A stretch of DNA of 64,000 nucleotides from Siansivirga zeaxanthinifaciens CC-SAMT-1 (GTDB lineage Bacteria > Bacteroidota > Bacteroidia > Flavobacteriales > Flavobacteriaceae), in assembly GCF_000941055.1 (NCBI RefSeq), contig NZ_CP007202.1:740001-804000 (forward strand). The letters run 5' to 3'. The position numbers and the translations under genes are program-made. Numbering within the stretch: the stretch's first letter is position 1; every line of letters starts with the position of its first letter. This document shows positions 16,307 through 25,497 of this stretch, one piece after another. Under the pieces are notes generated by a model. The model saw only the letters and a list, made by a program, of their open reading frames with translations. It was not told the DNA's origin and did no database searches.

Positions 16307-17065
16307 TTATAATGGTTTAATAAGTTTTCCTTCTTTCCAAATTCCAATTTTTGGTTTATCCTTATAATCATCATAAAACCCTTTTCCTTCGAAATTACCA
16401 TTATAAAATTCGCCACCATAATAAGCATCAACATCATCTGAATAAAAAAATCGTCCTTGCCCATGAAACTGGCCTTTTTCATTAAACATACCTGTATAAT
16501 AATCTAAATTTGCAAATTGATATGTCCCTAAAAACGGGGTGCTATTTTTAAAAAAACCAGCAAAAAAATCGCCATTTTCCCATACATAACTGCCGTAACC
16601 ATCTATACAATTTCCAGTAACACAGCCCAATTTTACATCTTTTAATTCATAATCGTAAGGCGTAATCAACACATGGTCTTTGTAAATTCCCGCTTTATGG
16701 TTGTTAGATTTATCTATTTCTTCACCAAAACCATTTAATTTGCCATTAACATACATTCCAGCAAAAATTTTACCATTGGTATCTTCATAAGAGCCATAGC
16801 CTTCTATTTTATCATCTTTCCAAAAACCTACGTATGTACCAAATTCATTCCACTTGTACAAGCCATAGCCATGTCTTTTGCTGTTTTCCCAAAAACCGTC
16901 GTAATAACCATTTTCAAATTCCCATTTTCCCCAACCATCAACACAATTACCCGATACACATTTTAACGCCGCGGGTTTTTTAATGGTTTGTGTCTTTCCA
17001 ATAGGAACTTGAGTATGTCCAATAAACACAAATAAAAAGACACAGATTTTTACAAATGTTTTCAT
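16307..17065 (-). CDS. Exported MORN-repeat protein
   Basis: A 252-residue protein with an N-terminal signal peptide (residues 1-20, VKICVFLFVFIGHTQ) and about eight MORN-type repeats (GWGKWEFENGYYDGFW, HGYGLYKWNEFGTYVGFW, GYGSYEDTNGKIFAGMY, LNGFGEEI, GYGSYVWENGDFFAGFF, GQGRFFYSDDVDAYYGGEF). Two short CVSGNCVDG/CVTGNCIDG Cys-containing units introduce repeat blocks at about residues 37 and 153, so the protein looks like two related halves. MORN repeats form elongated beta-hairpin arrays that bind lipid or protein. Function unknown; probably periplasmic or surface. Confidence 0.8.
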   Translation of the reverse strand: MKTFVKICVFLFVFIGHTQVPIGKTQTIKKPAALKCVSGNCVDGWGKWEFENGYYDGFWENSKRHGYGLYKWNEFGTYVGFWKDDKIEGYGSYEDTNGKIFAGMYVNGKLNGFGEEIDKSNNHKAGIYKDHVLITPYDYELKDVKLGCVTGNCIDGYGSYVWENGDFFAGFFKNSTPFLGTYQFANLDYYTGMFNEKGQFHGQGRFFYSDDVDAYYGGEFYNGNFEGKGFYDDYKDKPKIGIWKEGKLIKPL

Positions 17066-17146
17066 AATCTAATATTTCTTTAAATGAAGATAAAATAGAT
17101 TATTGAAACATAAAAATATTTTTAACCGAAAGGTTATTGCGATGGT

Positions 17147-17752
17147 TTATTTCTGACCTCTAAGCACTGGGTTTAATTCGTCGTCGTTGTACATTTTCAT
17201 TTGTTTGTAAACTTTCATGTACTTATCGCCGTTTTCAATATCTTTTAATAATGTATCGATGGCTGTAGATAAATCGACACGTTGTTCTAATAAAATATCT
17301 AATTTTTTCTGACAAGCTGCACGGTGTTCTGCGGATGCATTTACGCGCGTAGCTTCTTCATTCATATGATAAATTTTTAGTGCTAAAATAGACAAACGGT
17401 CTACGCCCCAAGCCGGACTTTCTGTATTAATAGTCGCATTTTCTTTAGGTGTTACATGTTTATATTGCTCTAAAAAATAACTGTCAATATACTCCACCAT
17501 GTCTGTTCTATCTTGGTTAGACGCATCGATTTGACGTTTTAAAGTTAACGCAGCTACCGGGTCTATTTGTGGGTCTCTAATAATATCTTCATAATGCCAT
17601 TGCACGGTATCAATCCAGCATTTTCTGTATAGTAAATGCTCTATTAAACTAGATTCTGGGTAAGGATTCTCAAATGGCTGATCTACAGTATTAATAATGT
17701 GGTATTTTTCAATAACGTCTTGAAAAATTTTGTTGGCTTTATTTGTAAACAT
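17147..17752 (-). CDS. DUF4254 family protein
   Basis: A 201-residue all-helical cytoplasmic protein of unknown function. Recognisable family segments include SSLIEHLLYRKCWIDTVQWHYEDIIRDP, LKRQIDASNQDRTDMVEYID and WGVDRLSILALKIYHM. I know it as DUF4254, a Bacteroidota family encoded near heptosyltransferase genes; here the GT9 gene follows after the MORN gene. No catalytic residues are obvious. It has its own promoter-like box in the divergent region shared with upp. Confidence 0.75.
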   Translation of the reverse strand: MFTNKANKIFQDVIEKYHIINTVDQPFENPYPESSLIEHLLYRKCWIDTVQWHYEDIIRDPQIDPVAALTLKRQIDASNQDRTDMVEYIDSYFLEQYKHVTPKENATINTESPAWGVDRLSILALKIYHMNEEATRVNASAEHRAACQKKLDILLEQRVDLSTAIDTLLKDIENGDKYMKVYKQMKMYNDDELNPVLRGQK

Positions 17753-17771
17753 AATGTATAATTTAAAACGA

Positions 17772-17779
17772 CAAATATA
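17772..17779 (-). promoter_or_regulatory. Candidate -7 promoter box for the DUF4254 gene
   Basis: The minus strand reads TATATTTG (TAnnTTTG), 19 bases before the ATG at 17752. No clear -33 element was found. Confidence 0.45.
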
Positions 17780-17824
17780 AGTCTAAATAATTAACTTTAT
17801 AACTCATTTAAAATACTGAAACCC

Positions 17825-18484
17825 ATGCATATTCATAATTTCTCGTTAAAAAACTCGATTTTAAATACTTTTATTTCAGAGATAAGAGATGTAAATAAAC
17901 AAAAAGATAGCATGCGTTTTAGAAGAAATATTGAACGTATTGGTGAAATTTTAGGCTACGAATTGAGTAAAATTCTTAACTATAATCCTTCCCAAATTAA
18001 AACACCACTTGGCCTCTTTAATTATGAAAGTTTAGAAAATGATATTGTTTTGTGTTCTATTCTAAGAGCTGGCGTGCCATTACACAACGGATTACTAAAT
18101 TATTTTGATACAGCCGAAAATGCATTTATATCGGCATATAGGCATCATAAAAATAATCCGGAATCATTTGAAATTATTGTGGAATATCTGGCTTGTCCTA
18201 ATTTAGAAAACAAAACATTAATTCTGGCAGACCCCATGCTAGCGACCGGTCAATCCATGCTTGCTACTTTTGAAGCTTTAAAACCTTTTGGAACACCAAA
18301 AAATATTCATTTAGTAAGTGTTATTGGGGCACAACAAGGAGTCGATTTTGTTTCGAAACATTTTGATGCCGAAACGCATTTATGGATTGCCAGTATCGAT
18401 GAGAGCCTAAACAAAAACGGTTACATTATTCCAGGTTTAGGCGATGCAGGCGATTTAGCCTTTGGAGAAAAACTACAGCAATAA
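17825..18484 (+). CDS. upp: Uracil phosphoribosyltransferase
   Basis: A 219-residue salvage enzyme that makes UMP from uracil and PRPP. The PRPP loop LILADPMLATGQSM is at residues 132-145 and the RAGVP motif at 81-85; the C-terminal PGLGDAGDLAFG is the uracil-binding region. Cytoplasmic. Its 3' end overlaps the convergent DUF6427-like gene by 12 bases, so there is no room for a separate terminator. Confidence 0.95.
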   Translation: MHIHNFSLKNSILNTFISEIRDVNKQKDSMRFRRNIERIGEILGYELSKILNYNPSQIKTPLGLFNYESLENDIVLCSILRAGVPLHNGLLNYFDTAENAFISAYRHHKNNPESFEIIVEYLACPNLENKTLILADPMLATGQSMLATFEALKPFGTPKNIHLVSVIGAQQGVDFVSKHFDAETHLWIASIDESLNKNGYIIPGLGDAGDLAFGEKLQQ

Positions 18485-19396
18485 CAACAAAAAAGGCACT
18501 ACAAACAACATGGAAAGAAAAACTTCTTTAAACCAATTTTCTTGAATGGTTTGTAAATAATTTGTAATTATAATAGCTAAGGGAGCAAATGCAAATAAAA
18601 ATTCACTTCCTGTTTTTAATGGAGAAAGAATAATTACAAAAAAAGCAATAACAGCGGCCAACATAACTATTTTAAAAGACACACGTAACGACTTTTTCTT
18701 TTTCTTAATATTTTGAACATAAAATATAGAAGCCCAAATACCAAATGAAAGTGCAAAAGTAGTTCCAATTAAATAGTTTGTTGTGTTATAAATACTGAAA
18801 TCGAAACTAATAAAATCTTTCAGGTTGAATGAGAACGTTACATCCCGATTAGTAATTAACCACACGGAAATAGCAATTATAAATACCGTTAAATAGCCAA
18901 CAAAAGGGATAATCCAATGACGGATATTATTATCGGTATACAATAGCAAACTAATTATGGTTAAAATAAAAAATAGTCCAGACCAAAAATAGAACAAGGT
19001 GGCTATACCAAACCAAAAAGCGGCATCAAACAACTTCTTTTTTATACTTTTTTGGGTGTGTAAACTTATTAAACGCCTTAAACCCAGGAGTACAAAAAAA
19101 TTAGAGAGAAGAATATAAGTGTTGTTTGTTGTTTGATAAAACAGCAATAAAAACAAACTGAATAATAAAATATCGTAGTTATTTTTATTGGTTAAATTAT
19201 TTTTATAAATAATAAAGTTAATTACCAAAATTGTTAAACAACACAGCAAAAACATACCGAGTTGTTTAAAGATAAAACCAACCGAAAAATCGTTAATTAT
19301 TAGGTTTTTTCTAGCCATAAAAAATGCTAAAACCGTAATAAAAAAAACGATTATAAAATTTATTGGTTTAGATTTACTAAAAATACTTGCTATCAT
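18473..19396 (-). CDS. Multi-spanning membrane protein (DUF6427-like)
   Basis: A 307-residue integral membrane protein with about eight to ten helices and short basic loops (for example NLINKNNY, QNIKKKKKSLR). The N-terminus MIASIFSKSKPINFIIVFFI is what I associate with the Flavobacteriia family DUF6427, usually found between upp and a DUF6341-like gene, exactly as here. Function unknown. It overlaps upp tail-to-tail by 12 bases and is divergent from the 75-residue gene that follows. Confidence 0.7.
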   Translation of the reverse strand: MIASIFSKSKPINFIIVFFITVLAFFMARKNLIINDFSVGFIFKQLGMFLLCCLTILVINFIIYKNNLTNKNNYDILLFSLFLLLFYQTTNNTYILLSNFFVLLGLRRLISLHTQKSIKKKLFDAAFWFGIATLFYFWSGLFFILTIISLLLYTDNNIRHWIIPFVGYLTVFIIAISVWLITNRDVTFSFNLKDFISFDFSIYNTTNYLIGTTFALSFGIWASIFYVQNIKKKKKSLRVSFKIVMLAAVIAFFVIILSPLKTGSEFLFAFAPLAIIITNYLQTIQENWFKEVFLSMLFVVPFLLLLL

Positions 19397-19416
19397 TAAC
19401 TGTTTTTGTATTTTTG
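19387..19416 (+). promoter_or_regulatory. Promoter of the DUF6341-like gene
   Basis: TTG at 19387-19389 and TATTTTTG at 19409-19416 are spaced by 19 bases, a good fit to the flavobacterial consensus. The ATG follows 20 bases after the -7 box. The upstream element lies within the first codons of the divergent DUF6427-like gene. Confidence 0.6.
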
Positions 19417-19435
19417 CTAAGTAAATATACTAACT

Positions 19436-19663
19436 ATGAAAGACTTTTTTTACGCGATACAGGATTTATTTGTAAACGTTCTTTTTATGCCGTTTGATGC
19501 TTTAAAAGAATTAGAACTTGAAAACTGGTTTGCAGCAAGTGCTATTTCTTGGATTTTTGTAATTATTGCCTTTGTTGCAATGGTTTACTGGATGCTTCAG
19601 CTTAAAAAATTTGATGACAACAACGAAGAAGACAAAAGCATTTCTTCGCATTCATTCCTATAA
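19436..19663 (+). CDS. Small membrane protein (DUF6341-like)
   Basis: A 75-residue protein with an amphipathic N-terminal region (MKDFFYAIQDLFVNVLFMPFDALKELELENW), one membrane helix (residues about 33-53, AISWIFVIIAFVAMVYWML) and an acidic soluble tail (FDDNNEEDKSISSHS). It matches the family I recall as DUF6341, a Flavobacteriia-specific uracil phosphoribosyltransferase neighbour. Function unknown. It overlaps the 3' end of convergent purD by 6 bases. Confidence 0.7.
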   Translation: MKDFFYAIQDLFVNVLFMPFDALKELELENWFAASAISWIFVIIAFVAMVYWMLQLKKFDDNNEEDKSISSHSFL

Positions 19664-20929
19664 ATCGAATCCAATATCTTTACGATAATTCATCTTATCA
19701 AAATGTAGTTTATCTATATTTTGGTAAGATTTTTTTATGGCCTCTTGGTAATTAGCACCGTAAGAAGTTATAGCCATAACACGTCCGCCTGTTGTTACCA
19801 CTTTACCGTCTTTTAAATCGGCACCTGCATGAAATGCTATAGAGCCTTCAATAGTATCGATTCCTGTAATTTCTTTTCCTTTTTCGTAAGCTTCAGGATA
19901 ACCGCCAGACACTAACATAATAGTGGTTGCTGCACGCTCATCAATTTCAATGTTAATGTCTTTTAAAGTTCCATTAGCCATGGCTAATAAAATTTCAACA
20001 AAATCATTTTTAAGTCTAGGTAATACTACTTCGGTTTCAGGATCGCCCATACGCACGTTGTATTCTATTACTTTAGGGTCGTCTCCTACTTTTATTAAAC
20101 CAATAAAAACAAAACCAACGTATGGTAAATTATCTTTTTTAAATCCGTTAATTGTTGGTTTAACAATACGTTCTTCAATTTTACTTAAAAATTCGTCGGT
20201 AGCAAATGGTACTGGAGAAACTGCTCCCATACCACCCGTATTTAAACCGGTATCTCCTTCACCAATACGCTTATAATCTTTAGCTGTTGGTAGTATTTTA
20301 TAATTTTTACCATCGGTTAAAACGAAACAACTAAGCTCGATTCCATCTAAAAATTCTTCAATAACAACCTTGGTACTTGCTTGTCCGAATTTCGCATCAA
20401 CAAGCATACTTTTTAGTTCGGATTTGGCTTCTTCTAAATCATTTAAAATAACAACACCCTTACCAGCTGCTAAACCATCGGCTTTTAAAACATAAGGGGC
20501 TTTGAGGGTTTCTAAAAATTGATAACCCTTTTCAACAGTTTCCTTTGTGAAACTCTCGTAAGCTGCAGTAGGAATGTTATGTCGGTATAAAAACTCTTTT
20601 GCAAACTCTTTACTGCCCTCTAATTCTGCCGAAACTTTTTGTGGACCAATTACTTTTACGTGCTTAATAGCATCGTCGTTTAAAAAATAATCATGAACAC
20701 CCTGTACCAATGGATCTTCGGGGCCTACAACAACCATTTCAATTTGTTCTTCTAAAACAAGGTTTTTAATAGCAGGAAAATCTGTAACGCCAATATTTAC
20801 GTTTTTAGCAATAGCGGCTGTACCCGAATTACCAGGTGCTACAAATAAATTTTTACATAACGGACTTTGTGAAATTTTCCAAGCAAACGTATGTTCTCTT
20901 CCTCCAGAACCAAGAATTAAAATATTCAT
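19658..20929 (-). CDS. purD: Phosphoribosylamine--glycine ligase
   Basis: A 423-residue ATP-grasp enzyme catalysing the second step of purine synthesis (phosphoribosylamine + glycine + ATP to GAR). N-terminal ILGSGGREHTFAWKI, ATP-grasp region with APYVLKADGLAAGKGVVI, and EYNVRMGDPETEVVLPRL are diagnostic. Length is normal. It is monocistronic here: convergent with the DUF6341-like gene and divergent from the CapK-like gene. No purine riboswitch-like structure was seen upstream. Confidence 0.97.
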   Translation of the reverse strand: MNILILGSGGREHTFAWKISQSPLCKNLFVAPGNSGTAAIAKNVNIGVTDFPAIKNLVLEEQIEMVVVGPEDPLVQGVHDYFLNDDAIKHVKVIGPQKVSAELEGSKEFAKEFLYRHNIPTAAYESFTKETVEKGYQFLETLKAPYVLKADGLAAGKGVVILNDLEEAKSELKSMLVDAKFGQASTKVVIEEFLDGIELSCFVLTDGKNYKILPTAKDYKRIGEGDTGLNTGGMGAVSPVPFATDEFLSKIEERIVKPTINGFKKDNLPYVGFVFIGLIKVGDDPKVIEYNVRMGDPETEVVLPRLKNDFVEILLAMANGTLKDINIEIDERAATTIMLVSGGYPEAYEKGKEITGIDTIEGSIAFHAGADLKDGKVVTTGGRVMAITSYGANYQEAIKKSYQNIDKLHFDKMNYRKDIGFDL

Positions 20930-20951
20930 TGTATTATTTTTTATTAAGCTA

Positions 20952-20959
20952 CAAAAATA
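20952..20959 (-). promoter_or_regulatory. Candidate -7 promoter box for purD
   Basis: The minus strand reads TATTTTTG, 22 bases before the purD start. A -33 element at good spacing is not evident. Confidence 0.4.
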
Positions 20960-21073
20960 AGGGGATTTTACAATTTGCCACGAATTAGTTCCTGTTTTTT
21001 TCTTTTTATTTGAAGAATGAAACCGGTTTTATCTTTAGCTTTGTTTTTGATTCTGTTTTAATATTTATTTCTT

Positions 21074-22372
21074 TTGAATTTATTCAACATATCACTAAAA
21101 CTAAATGGCTTCCCGATGAATGAAGCCAAACGTGTTTTAAGCCGTATTCAAAAAGAAAACCAAGGTTCTATAGAATCGCAAATACATGCTCGAAAAGAAG
21201 CTATTGTTGCATATCATTTAAAACATAATTCGTTTTATAAATCGCTTGCTAAACACGCTGATATCAACGATTGGAATAGCTTACCCGTTTTAACAAAACG
21301 CGATTTACAGCAACCTTTAGCCAATAGACTGTCTGATGGTTTCACGCTTAAAAATGTTTTCATTAACAAGACCTCAGGATCTTCTGGAGATCCTTTTATT
21401 TTTGCAAAAGATAAATTTTGTCACGCCTTAATCTGGTCTGTTTTTATAGATAGATACCAATGGTTTAACATTGATTTAAATAGCTCGAAACAAGCCCGTT
21501 TTTATGGCATTCCTCTAAACAAAATAGCATATTACAAAGAACGTATTAAAGATTTATTTAGTAACAGATTTCGGTTTTCGGTTTTCAATTTAAGTGATGC
21601 TGAGTTTGAAAAAAACCTAGGCATATTTAGCAAAAAACCATTTGATTACATTAATGGTTATACCAGTGTTATAGTACAATTTGCTAAGTTTTTAAAAGAA
21701 AAAAATCTCGTTTTAAAAACAATTTGTCCCACGCTAAAAGCATGCATAGTTACCTCTGAAATGCTTTTTCCAGACGATAAAATACTTTTAGAAACCCAAT
21801 TCGGGATTCCTGTAATAAATGAATACGGGGCAGCAGAATTAGGTCTTATTGCTTTCCAGAACAAAAAAAACGAATGGATTGTAAACAACGAAGATTTGTT
21901 TGTTGAAATTTTAGATGCCAATAATAATCCGTTGCCAAATGGAGAGATTGGGCGCATTGTTATTACTTCACTTTACAACAAAGCACACCCTTTTATTCGT
22001 TACGATTTGGGGGCATTAGAAACTACAAGTACTTTACAAAAACCCATTTTAAAATCGCTTGTTGGGCGCACCAGTGATATTATTTATTTGCCTAGCGGAA
22101 AAAAAGCCGCAGGATTAACCTTTTACTATGTTACCAAAACAATAATTGAAGATAGTGCCTCTGTTAAAGAATTTGTTATAGAACAACTTAAAATAGATAC
22201 TTTTAAAATACGTTATGTGAGTGATTCTATACTTTCTCATGAAAAAATTACCCAAATAAACAAAGCAATTGAAACTTATTTAGAACCCAATTTAAATATA
22301 GAATTTCAAAGAGAATTGGTTTTAAACAGATCTAATAGCGGTAAACTGAAACAATTTAAATCGTATTTATAG
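21074..22372 (+). CDS. CapK / phenylacetate-CoA ligase-like adenylate-forming enzyme
   Basis: A 432-residue adenylate-forming protein of the PaaK/CapK type. KTSGSSGDPFIF (residues about 99-110) is the phosphate-binding loop, EYGAAELGLIA the adenine/substrate motif, and HPFIRYDLGALE the conserved R/D motif. Such genes are frequent in capsule loci, where they are thought to activate a carboxylic acid for attachment to sugars. The start is a TTG at 21074 (in-frame stop at 21059); the next candidate is an ATG at 21116, which would lose NLFNISLKLNGFP, a segment I associate with the family. It is the only plus-strand gene of the locus and its 3' end overlaps the GT2 gene by 17 bases. Confidence 0.8.
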   Translation: MNLFNISLKLNGFPMNEAKRVLSRIQKENQGSIESQIHARKEAIVAYHLKHNSFYKSLAKHADINDWNSLPVLTKRDLQQPLANRLSDGFTLKNVFINKTSGSSGDPFIFAKDKFCHALIWSVFIDRYQWFNIDLNSSKQARFYGIPLNKIAYYKERIKDLFSNRFRFSVFNLSDAEFEKNLGIFSKKPFDYINGYTSVIVQFAKFLKEKNLVLKTICPTLKACIVTSEMLFPDDKILLETQFGIPVINEYGAAELGLIAFQNKKNEWIVNNEDLFVEILDANNNPLPNGEIGRIVITSLYNKAHPFIRYDLGALETTSTLQKPILKSLVGRTSDIIYLPSGKKAAGLTFYYVTKTIIEDSASVKEFVIEQLKIDTFKIRYVSDSILSHEKITQINKAIETYLEPNLNIEFQRELVLNRSNSGKLKQFKSYL

Positions 22373-23135
22373 AAACGGTATATTTTGGTTTTACTAAAAA
22401 GTATTCGGTTAAAAATAAAACCATAAACCAAAGAGATTTTAGGGTTGAAAAGCCCAATCCCTGCTTATAAACTCTGTAATTATACTTTAACAAATAGAAT
22501 TTTTTCGATGACATTGAGTTTGCTCTAACTCTATAATAAGCCAAAGATTCTTGTATGCCTTTTGCTGGTTTTCCTGATGCTTTTACAGCATTTAACCATA
22601 ATAGCCAGTCTTGGCGTTTTCTTAAATTATACGTCGTTATTTTGCCTAAAACTGAAGCGTTATAAACGCCCGTTAAATTGCCAATGTAATTACACTTTAA
22701 AAGTCGGTGATAATTTAAAATGGGCAAAGCTTTAATTAATTTGAATTTCGGATAACCTTTTTCATCAATTAATTCATAGCTCGAAAAAGAAACGAGGCTG
22801 TTGCTTTGAAGCATAAAATGAATTTGGGTATGTAGTTTATGAGGTTTCCATAAATCGTCTGCATCTAAAAAGGCAATAAATTCGCCTTGAGAAGCTTCGA
22901 TGCCTCTATTTCTTGATGCAGCAGCCCCCAGATTTGAATCATTAATTAAAAGCTTAATTTTAGTGTTTGATGCGCTGTATGTTTGTGCCATTTGAACCGT
23001 GGCATCGTTAGAAGCATCATCAATTAAAATTAATTCCCAATGGGTGTAGGTTTGATTTAAAACGCTTTCAATAGTTTCAGAAATAAAAGCTTCCGAATTA
23101 AACATGGGCGTTATTATAGAAACTAAAGGTTTCAA
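22356..23135 (-). CDS. Glycosyltransferase family 2
   Basis: A 259-residue GT-A enzyme: SIITPMFNSEAFISETIESVLNQTY at the N-terminus, ILIDDASNDATV, and the metal-binding FLDADDLW at about residue 93. The C-terminal third (FYLLKYNYRVYKQGLGFS..WFMVLFLTEYFLVK) is hydrophobic and probably membrane-associated, and it resembles WfgS/WfeV-like transferases. It should add a sugar to the lipid-linked repeat unit on the cytoplasmic face. Last gene of the locus on this strand, 6 bases after the glycosylphosphotransferase gene. Confidence 0.88.
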   Translation of the reverse strand: MKPLVSIITPMFNSEAFISETIESVLNQTYTHWELILIDDASNDATVQMAQTYSASNTKIKLLINDSNLGAAASRNRGIEASQGEFIAFLDADDLWKPHKLHTQIHFMLQSNSLVSFSSYELIDEKGYPKFKLIKALPILNYHRLLKCNYIGNLTGVYNASVLGKITTYNLRKRQDWLLWLNAVKASGKPAKGIQESLAYYRVRANSMSSKKFYLLKYNYRVYKQGLGFSTLKSLWFMVLFLTEYFLVKPKYTVSINTI

Positions 23136-23141
23136 GTAAGT

Positions 23142-24497
23142 TTAATAAGCTTTCTCTTCGCCTTTTACAGCGTTAAGAAATGTTTGAATGATGATTTTTA
23201 TATCTAACAACAAAGACCAGTTTTCAATATAAAAAATATCGAACTTAACACGATTAATAATGTCTTTGTCGCCTTCAATTTCACCTCTAAACCCACTTAT
23301 TTGTGCCAAGCCTGTAATACCCGGTTTTACAAAATGACGCACCATAAATTTATCGACACGCTGGGAGTATAAATTAGTGTGAGAAACCATGTGTGGTCTG
23401 GGGCCAACGACAGACATATCGCCGAATAAAACATTAAAAAATTGCGGGAGTTCGTCTATACTTGTTTTCCGAATAAAGGCTCCAACTTTAGTGATTCGCA
23501 AATCGCCTTTTGTTGCTTGATGTAAATGCGCATCTTTATTAGGTGTCATCGATCTAAATTTAAAACAATCGAATTCCTGGTAATTAAAGCCGTTTCGGGA
23601 CTGTTTAAAAAACACAGGACCTTTAGATTCAAGTTTTATGATAATGGCTAAAATAGGTGTTAACCAAGACAGAATAAATATAATAACAAATGAAGCAAAT
23701 AAAATATCAAAAAGACGTTTAATAACCTTGTTAACAGATCCTTGAATTGGAATTGTTCTTAGAGATAAAATTGGAATATATTCGTAATACTCATATTTCA
23801 ATTTTTTAGAATAAATATCTTTATTATCGGGTATAAACTTTAATTCTCTTAAGTTATTATCTGCAAAATCAATGAGTTTATTAATTTGCTTATTTGTCAG
23901 ATCTGCGACCGAAAAATAAATTTCATTAATATCATTCTCTACAATAAAGTTAAAACATTTTTGTAGTGAAAAATCTTCTTTGGTTGGCTTAAATTGTTTC
24001 TTGAATTTATATCCAAAATGCAACCTAGTTTTAAAAATTTTAATAAGTTGTCTGGTTTTTTCTGTATCACCTATTACAATAACATTTCTTAAATTACCTC
24101 CCAAGGCTTCTCTATATTTATTTAAAAGAAAAAAGAACAATAATTTGAAAAATGAAACAACAAGGAAAACAACAAAAATATAGTTTCCTAAAGCTAATCT
24201 ACTAATAGAAGGTTGTTTAAAAAAACCGATATAGGCATATAAAATAATGCAAAAGAATATAATTTGCCTAAACAACAAGGTTACAATCTGGATAATTTTA
24301 GTGTGTCTTTGTACCTCGTAAAATTGATTTTTAAAAGCTATTATAATCCATGATATTGAGGCGTATGAAAGAAAAACATATATATTATTTAAATTAATAT
24401 CAAATAAAAACAAACAGCCTGTTATAATAGCTAAATCTATTAAATATGAAATAGGTTTTAAAAACCCTGAATAACGACCTTGTTTAAATGTACTCAA
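23142..24497 (-). CDS. Exopolysaccharide polyprenyl glycosylphosphotransferase (WcaJ-like)
   Basis: A 451-residue initiating enzyme that transfers sugar-1-phosphate to undecaprenyl phosphate. The first 125 residues carry about four membrane helices, a Rossmann-like CoA-binding-type domain (NVIVIGDTEKTRQLI) follows, and the C-terminal bacterial sugar transferase domain starts at about residue 260 with KRLFDILFASFVII, FKFRSM, RKTSIDELPQFFNVLFGDMS, VGPRP and VKPGITGLAQISG. This is the full-length WcaJ/WbaP architecture, so synthesis is Wzx/Wzy-dependent. Two bases separate it from the UXS gene. Confidence 0.93.
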   Translation of the reverse strand: MSTFKQGRYSGFLKPISYLIDLAIITGCLFLFDINLNNIYVFLSYASISWIIIAFKNQFYEVQRHTKIIQIVTLLFRQIIFFCIILYAYIGFFKQPSISRLALGNYIFVVFLVVSFFKLLFFFLLNKYREALGGNLRNVIVIGDTEKTRQLIKIFKTRLHFGYKFKKQFKPTKEDFSLQKCFNFIVENDINEIYFSVADLTNKQINKLIDFADNNLRELKFIPDNKDIYSKKLKYEYYEYIPILSLRTIPIQGSVNKVIKRLFDILFASFVIIFILSWLTPILAIIIKLESKGPVFFKQSRNGFNYQEFDCFKFRSMTPNKDAHLHQATKGDLRITKVGAFIRKTSIDELPQFFNVLFGDMSVVGPRPHMVSHTNLYSQRVDKFMVRHFVKPGITGLAQISGFRGEIEGDKDIINRVKFDIFYIENWSLLLDIKIIIQTFLNAVKGEEKAY

Positions 24498-24498
24498 T

Positions 24499-25485
24499 TT
24501 AATTCTTTATGTGATTTGTAAAGTCTTTATGTTCGCTTTTAAATAAGTCTTCTTGAGAAAATGTTTTGAAATAATTAAAAGTAATTTTCATTCCTTCCTC
24601 TCTGCCTACTTTTGGTTCCCAATTTAATATTTTTTTTGCTAAACTTATGTCAGGTTGTCTTTGTAAAGGATCGTCGACAGGTAAAGCTTTATAAACTACT
24701 TTTTGATGGGTATTTGTAAGTTTAATAATTTCTTCTGCAAATTCCTTAATTGAAATCTCGTGAGGGTTACCAATATTTACAGGATACGAATAATCACTTA
24801 ATAACAAACGATAGATACCCTCTACCTGATCATCGACATAACAAAACGATCTGGTTTGTGACCCATCACCAAATATAGTTAAATCTTCGCCCCTTAAAGC
24901 CTGACCCATAAAGGCAGGAATTACACGACCGTCGTTTAATCGCATTCTAGGCCCGTAGGTATTAAATATACGCACAATTCTGGTTTCTAATCCGTGAAAT
25001 CTGTGATATGCCATTGTAATGGACTCCTGAAAACGTTTTGCTTCATCATAAACACCTCTGGGTCCAATGGTATTCACATTGCCATAATAATTTTCAGTTT
25101 GTGGATGCACTAAGGGATCTCCATAAACTTCAGATGTTGATGCTATAAGAATTCTGGCTTTTTTAGCTTTTGCTAAACCTAACAAATTGTGTGTGCCTAG
25201 CGAACCCACTTTTAGAGTTTGAATGGGTATTTTTAAATAATCTATAGGGCTGGCAGGTGATGCAAAATGTAAGATATAATCTAGTTCACCATCAATAGAA
25301 ACAAACTCTGTAACATCGTGTTCTATAAACTGAAAATTGGGGTGATTGTGTAAATGATACAGGTTTTTTTCATCTCCTGTAATAAAATTATCCATACCAA
25401 TAACAAAGAACCCTTCATTTATAAAACGGTCGCATAAATGCGAACCTAAAAATCCAGCTGCTCCTGTTATTAAAACCTTCTTCAT
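24499..25485 (-). CDS. UDP-glucuronate decarboxylase (UDP-xylose synthase)
   Basis: A 328-residue extended SDR enzyme. The NAD motif [14 protein letters not shown] is at residues 7-20; [15 protein letters not shown] and [11 protein letters not shown] supply the catalytic Ser/Thr, Tyr and Lys; the [11 protein letters not shown] and [15 protein letters not shown] segments are typical of the UXS subgroup. It converts UDP-glucuronate to UDP-xylose in the cytoplasm. The ugd gene, which makes its substrate, is 12 bases upstream on the same strand, strongly supporting the assignment. Confidence 0.93.
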   Translation of the reverse strand: MKKVLITGAAGFLGSHLCDRFINEGFFVIGMDNFITGDEKNLYHLHNHPNFQFIEHDVTEFVSIDGELDYILHFASPASPIDYLKIPIQTLKVGSLGTHNLLGLAKAKKARILIASTSEVYGDPLVHPQTENYYGNVNTIGPRGVYDEAKRFQESITMAYHRFHGLETRIVRIFNTYGPRMRLNDGRVIPAFMGQALRGEDLTIFGDGSQTRSFCYVDDQVEGIYRLLLSDYSYPVNIGNPHEISIKEFAEEIIKLTNTHQKVVYKALPVDDPLQRQPDISLAKKILNWEPKVGREEGMKITFNYFKTFSQEDLFKSEHKDFTNHIKN

Positions 25486-25497
25486 TAATAAAATTTT

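Noticed and set aside
20930..21073. Purine riboswitch upstream of purD
   Set aside because: The leader is too short and AT-rich and shows no three-way-junction pattern; only a promoter-like box is visible.
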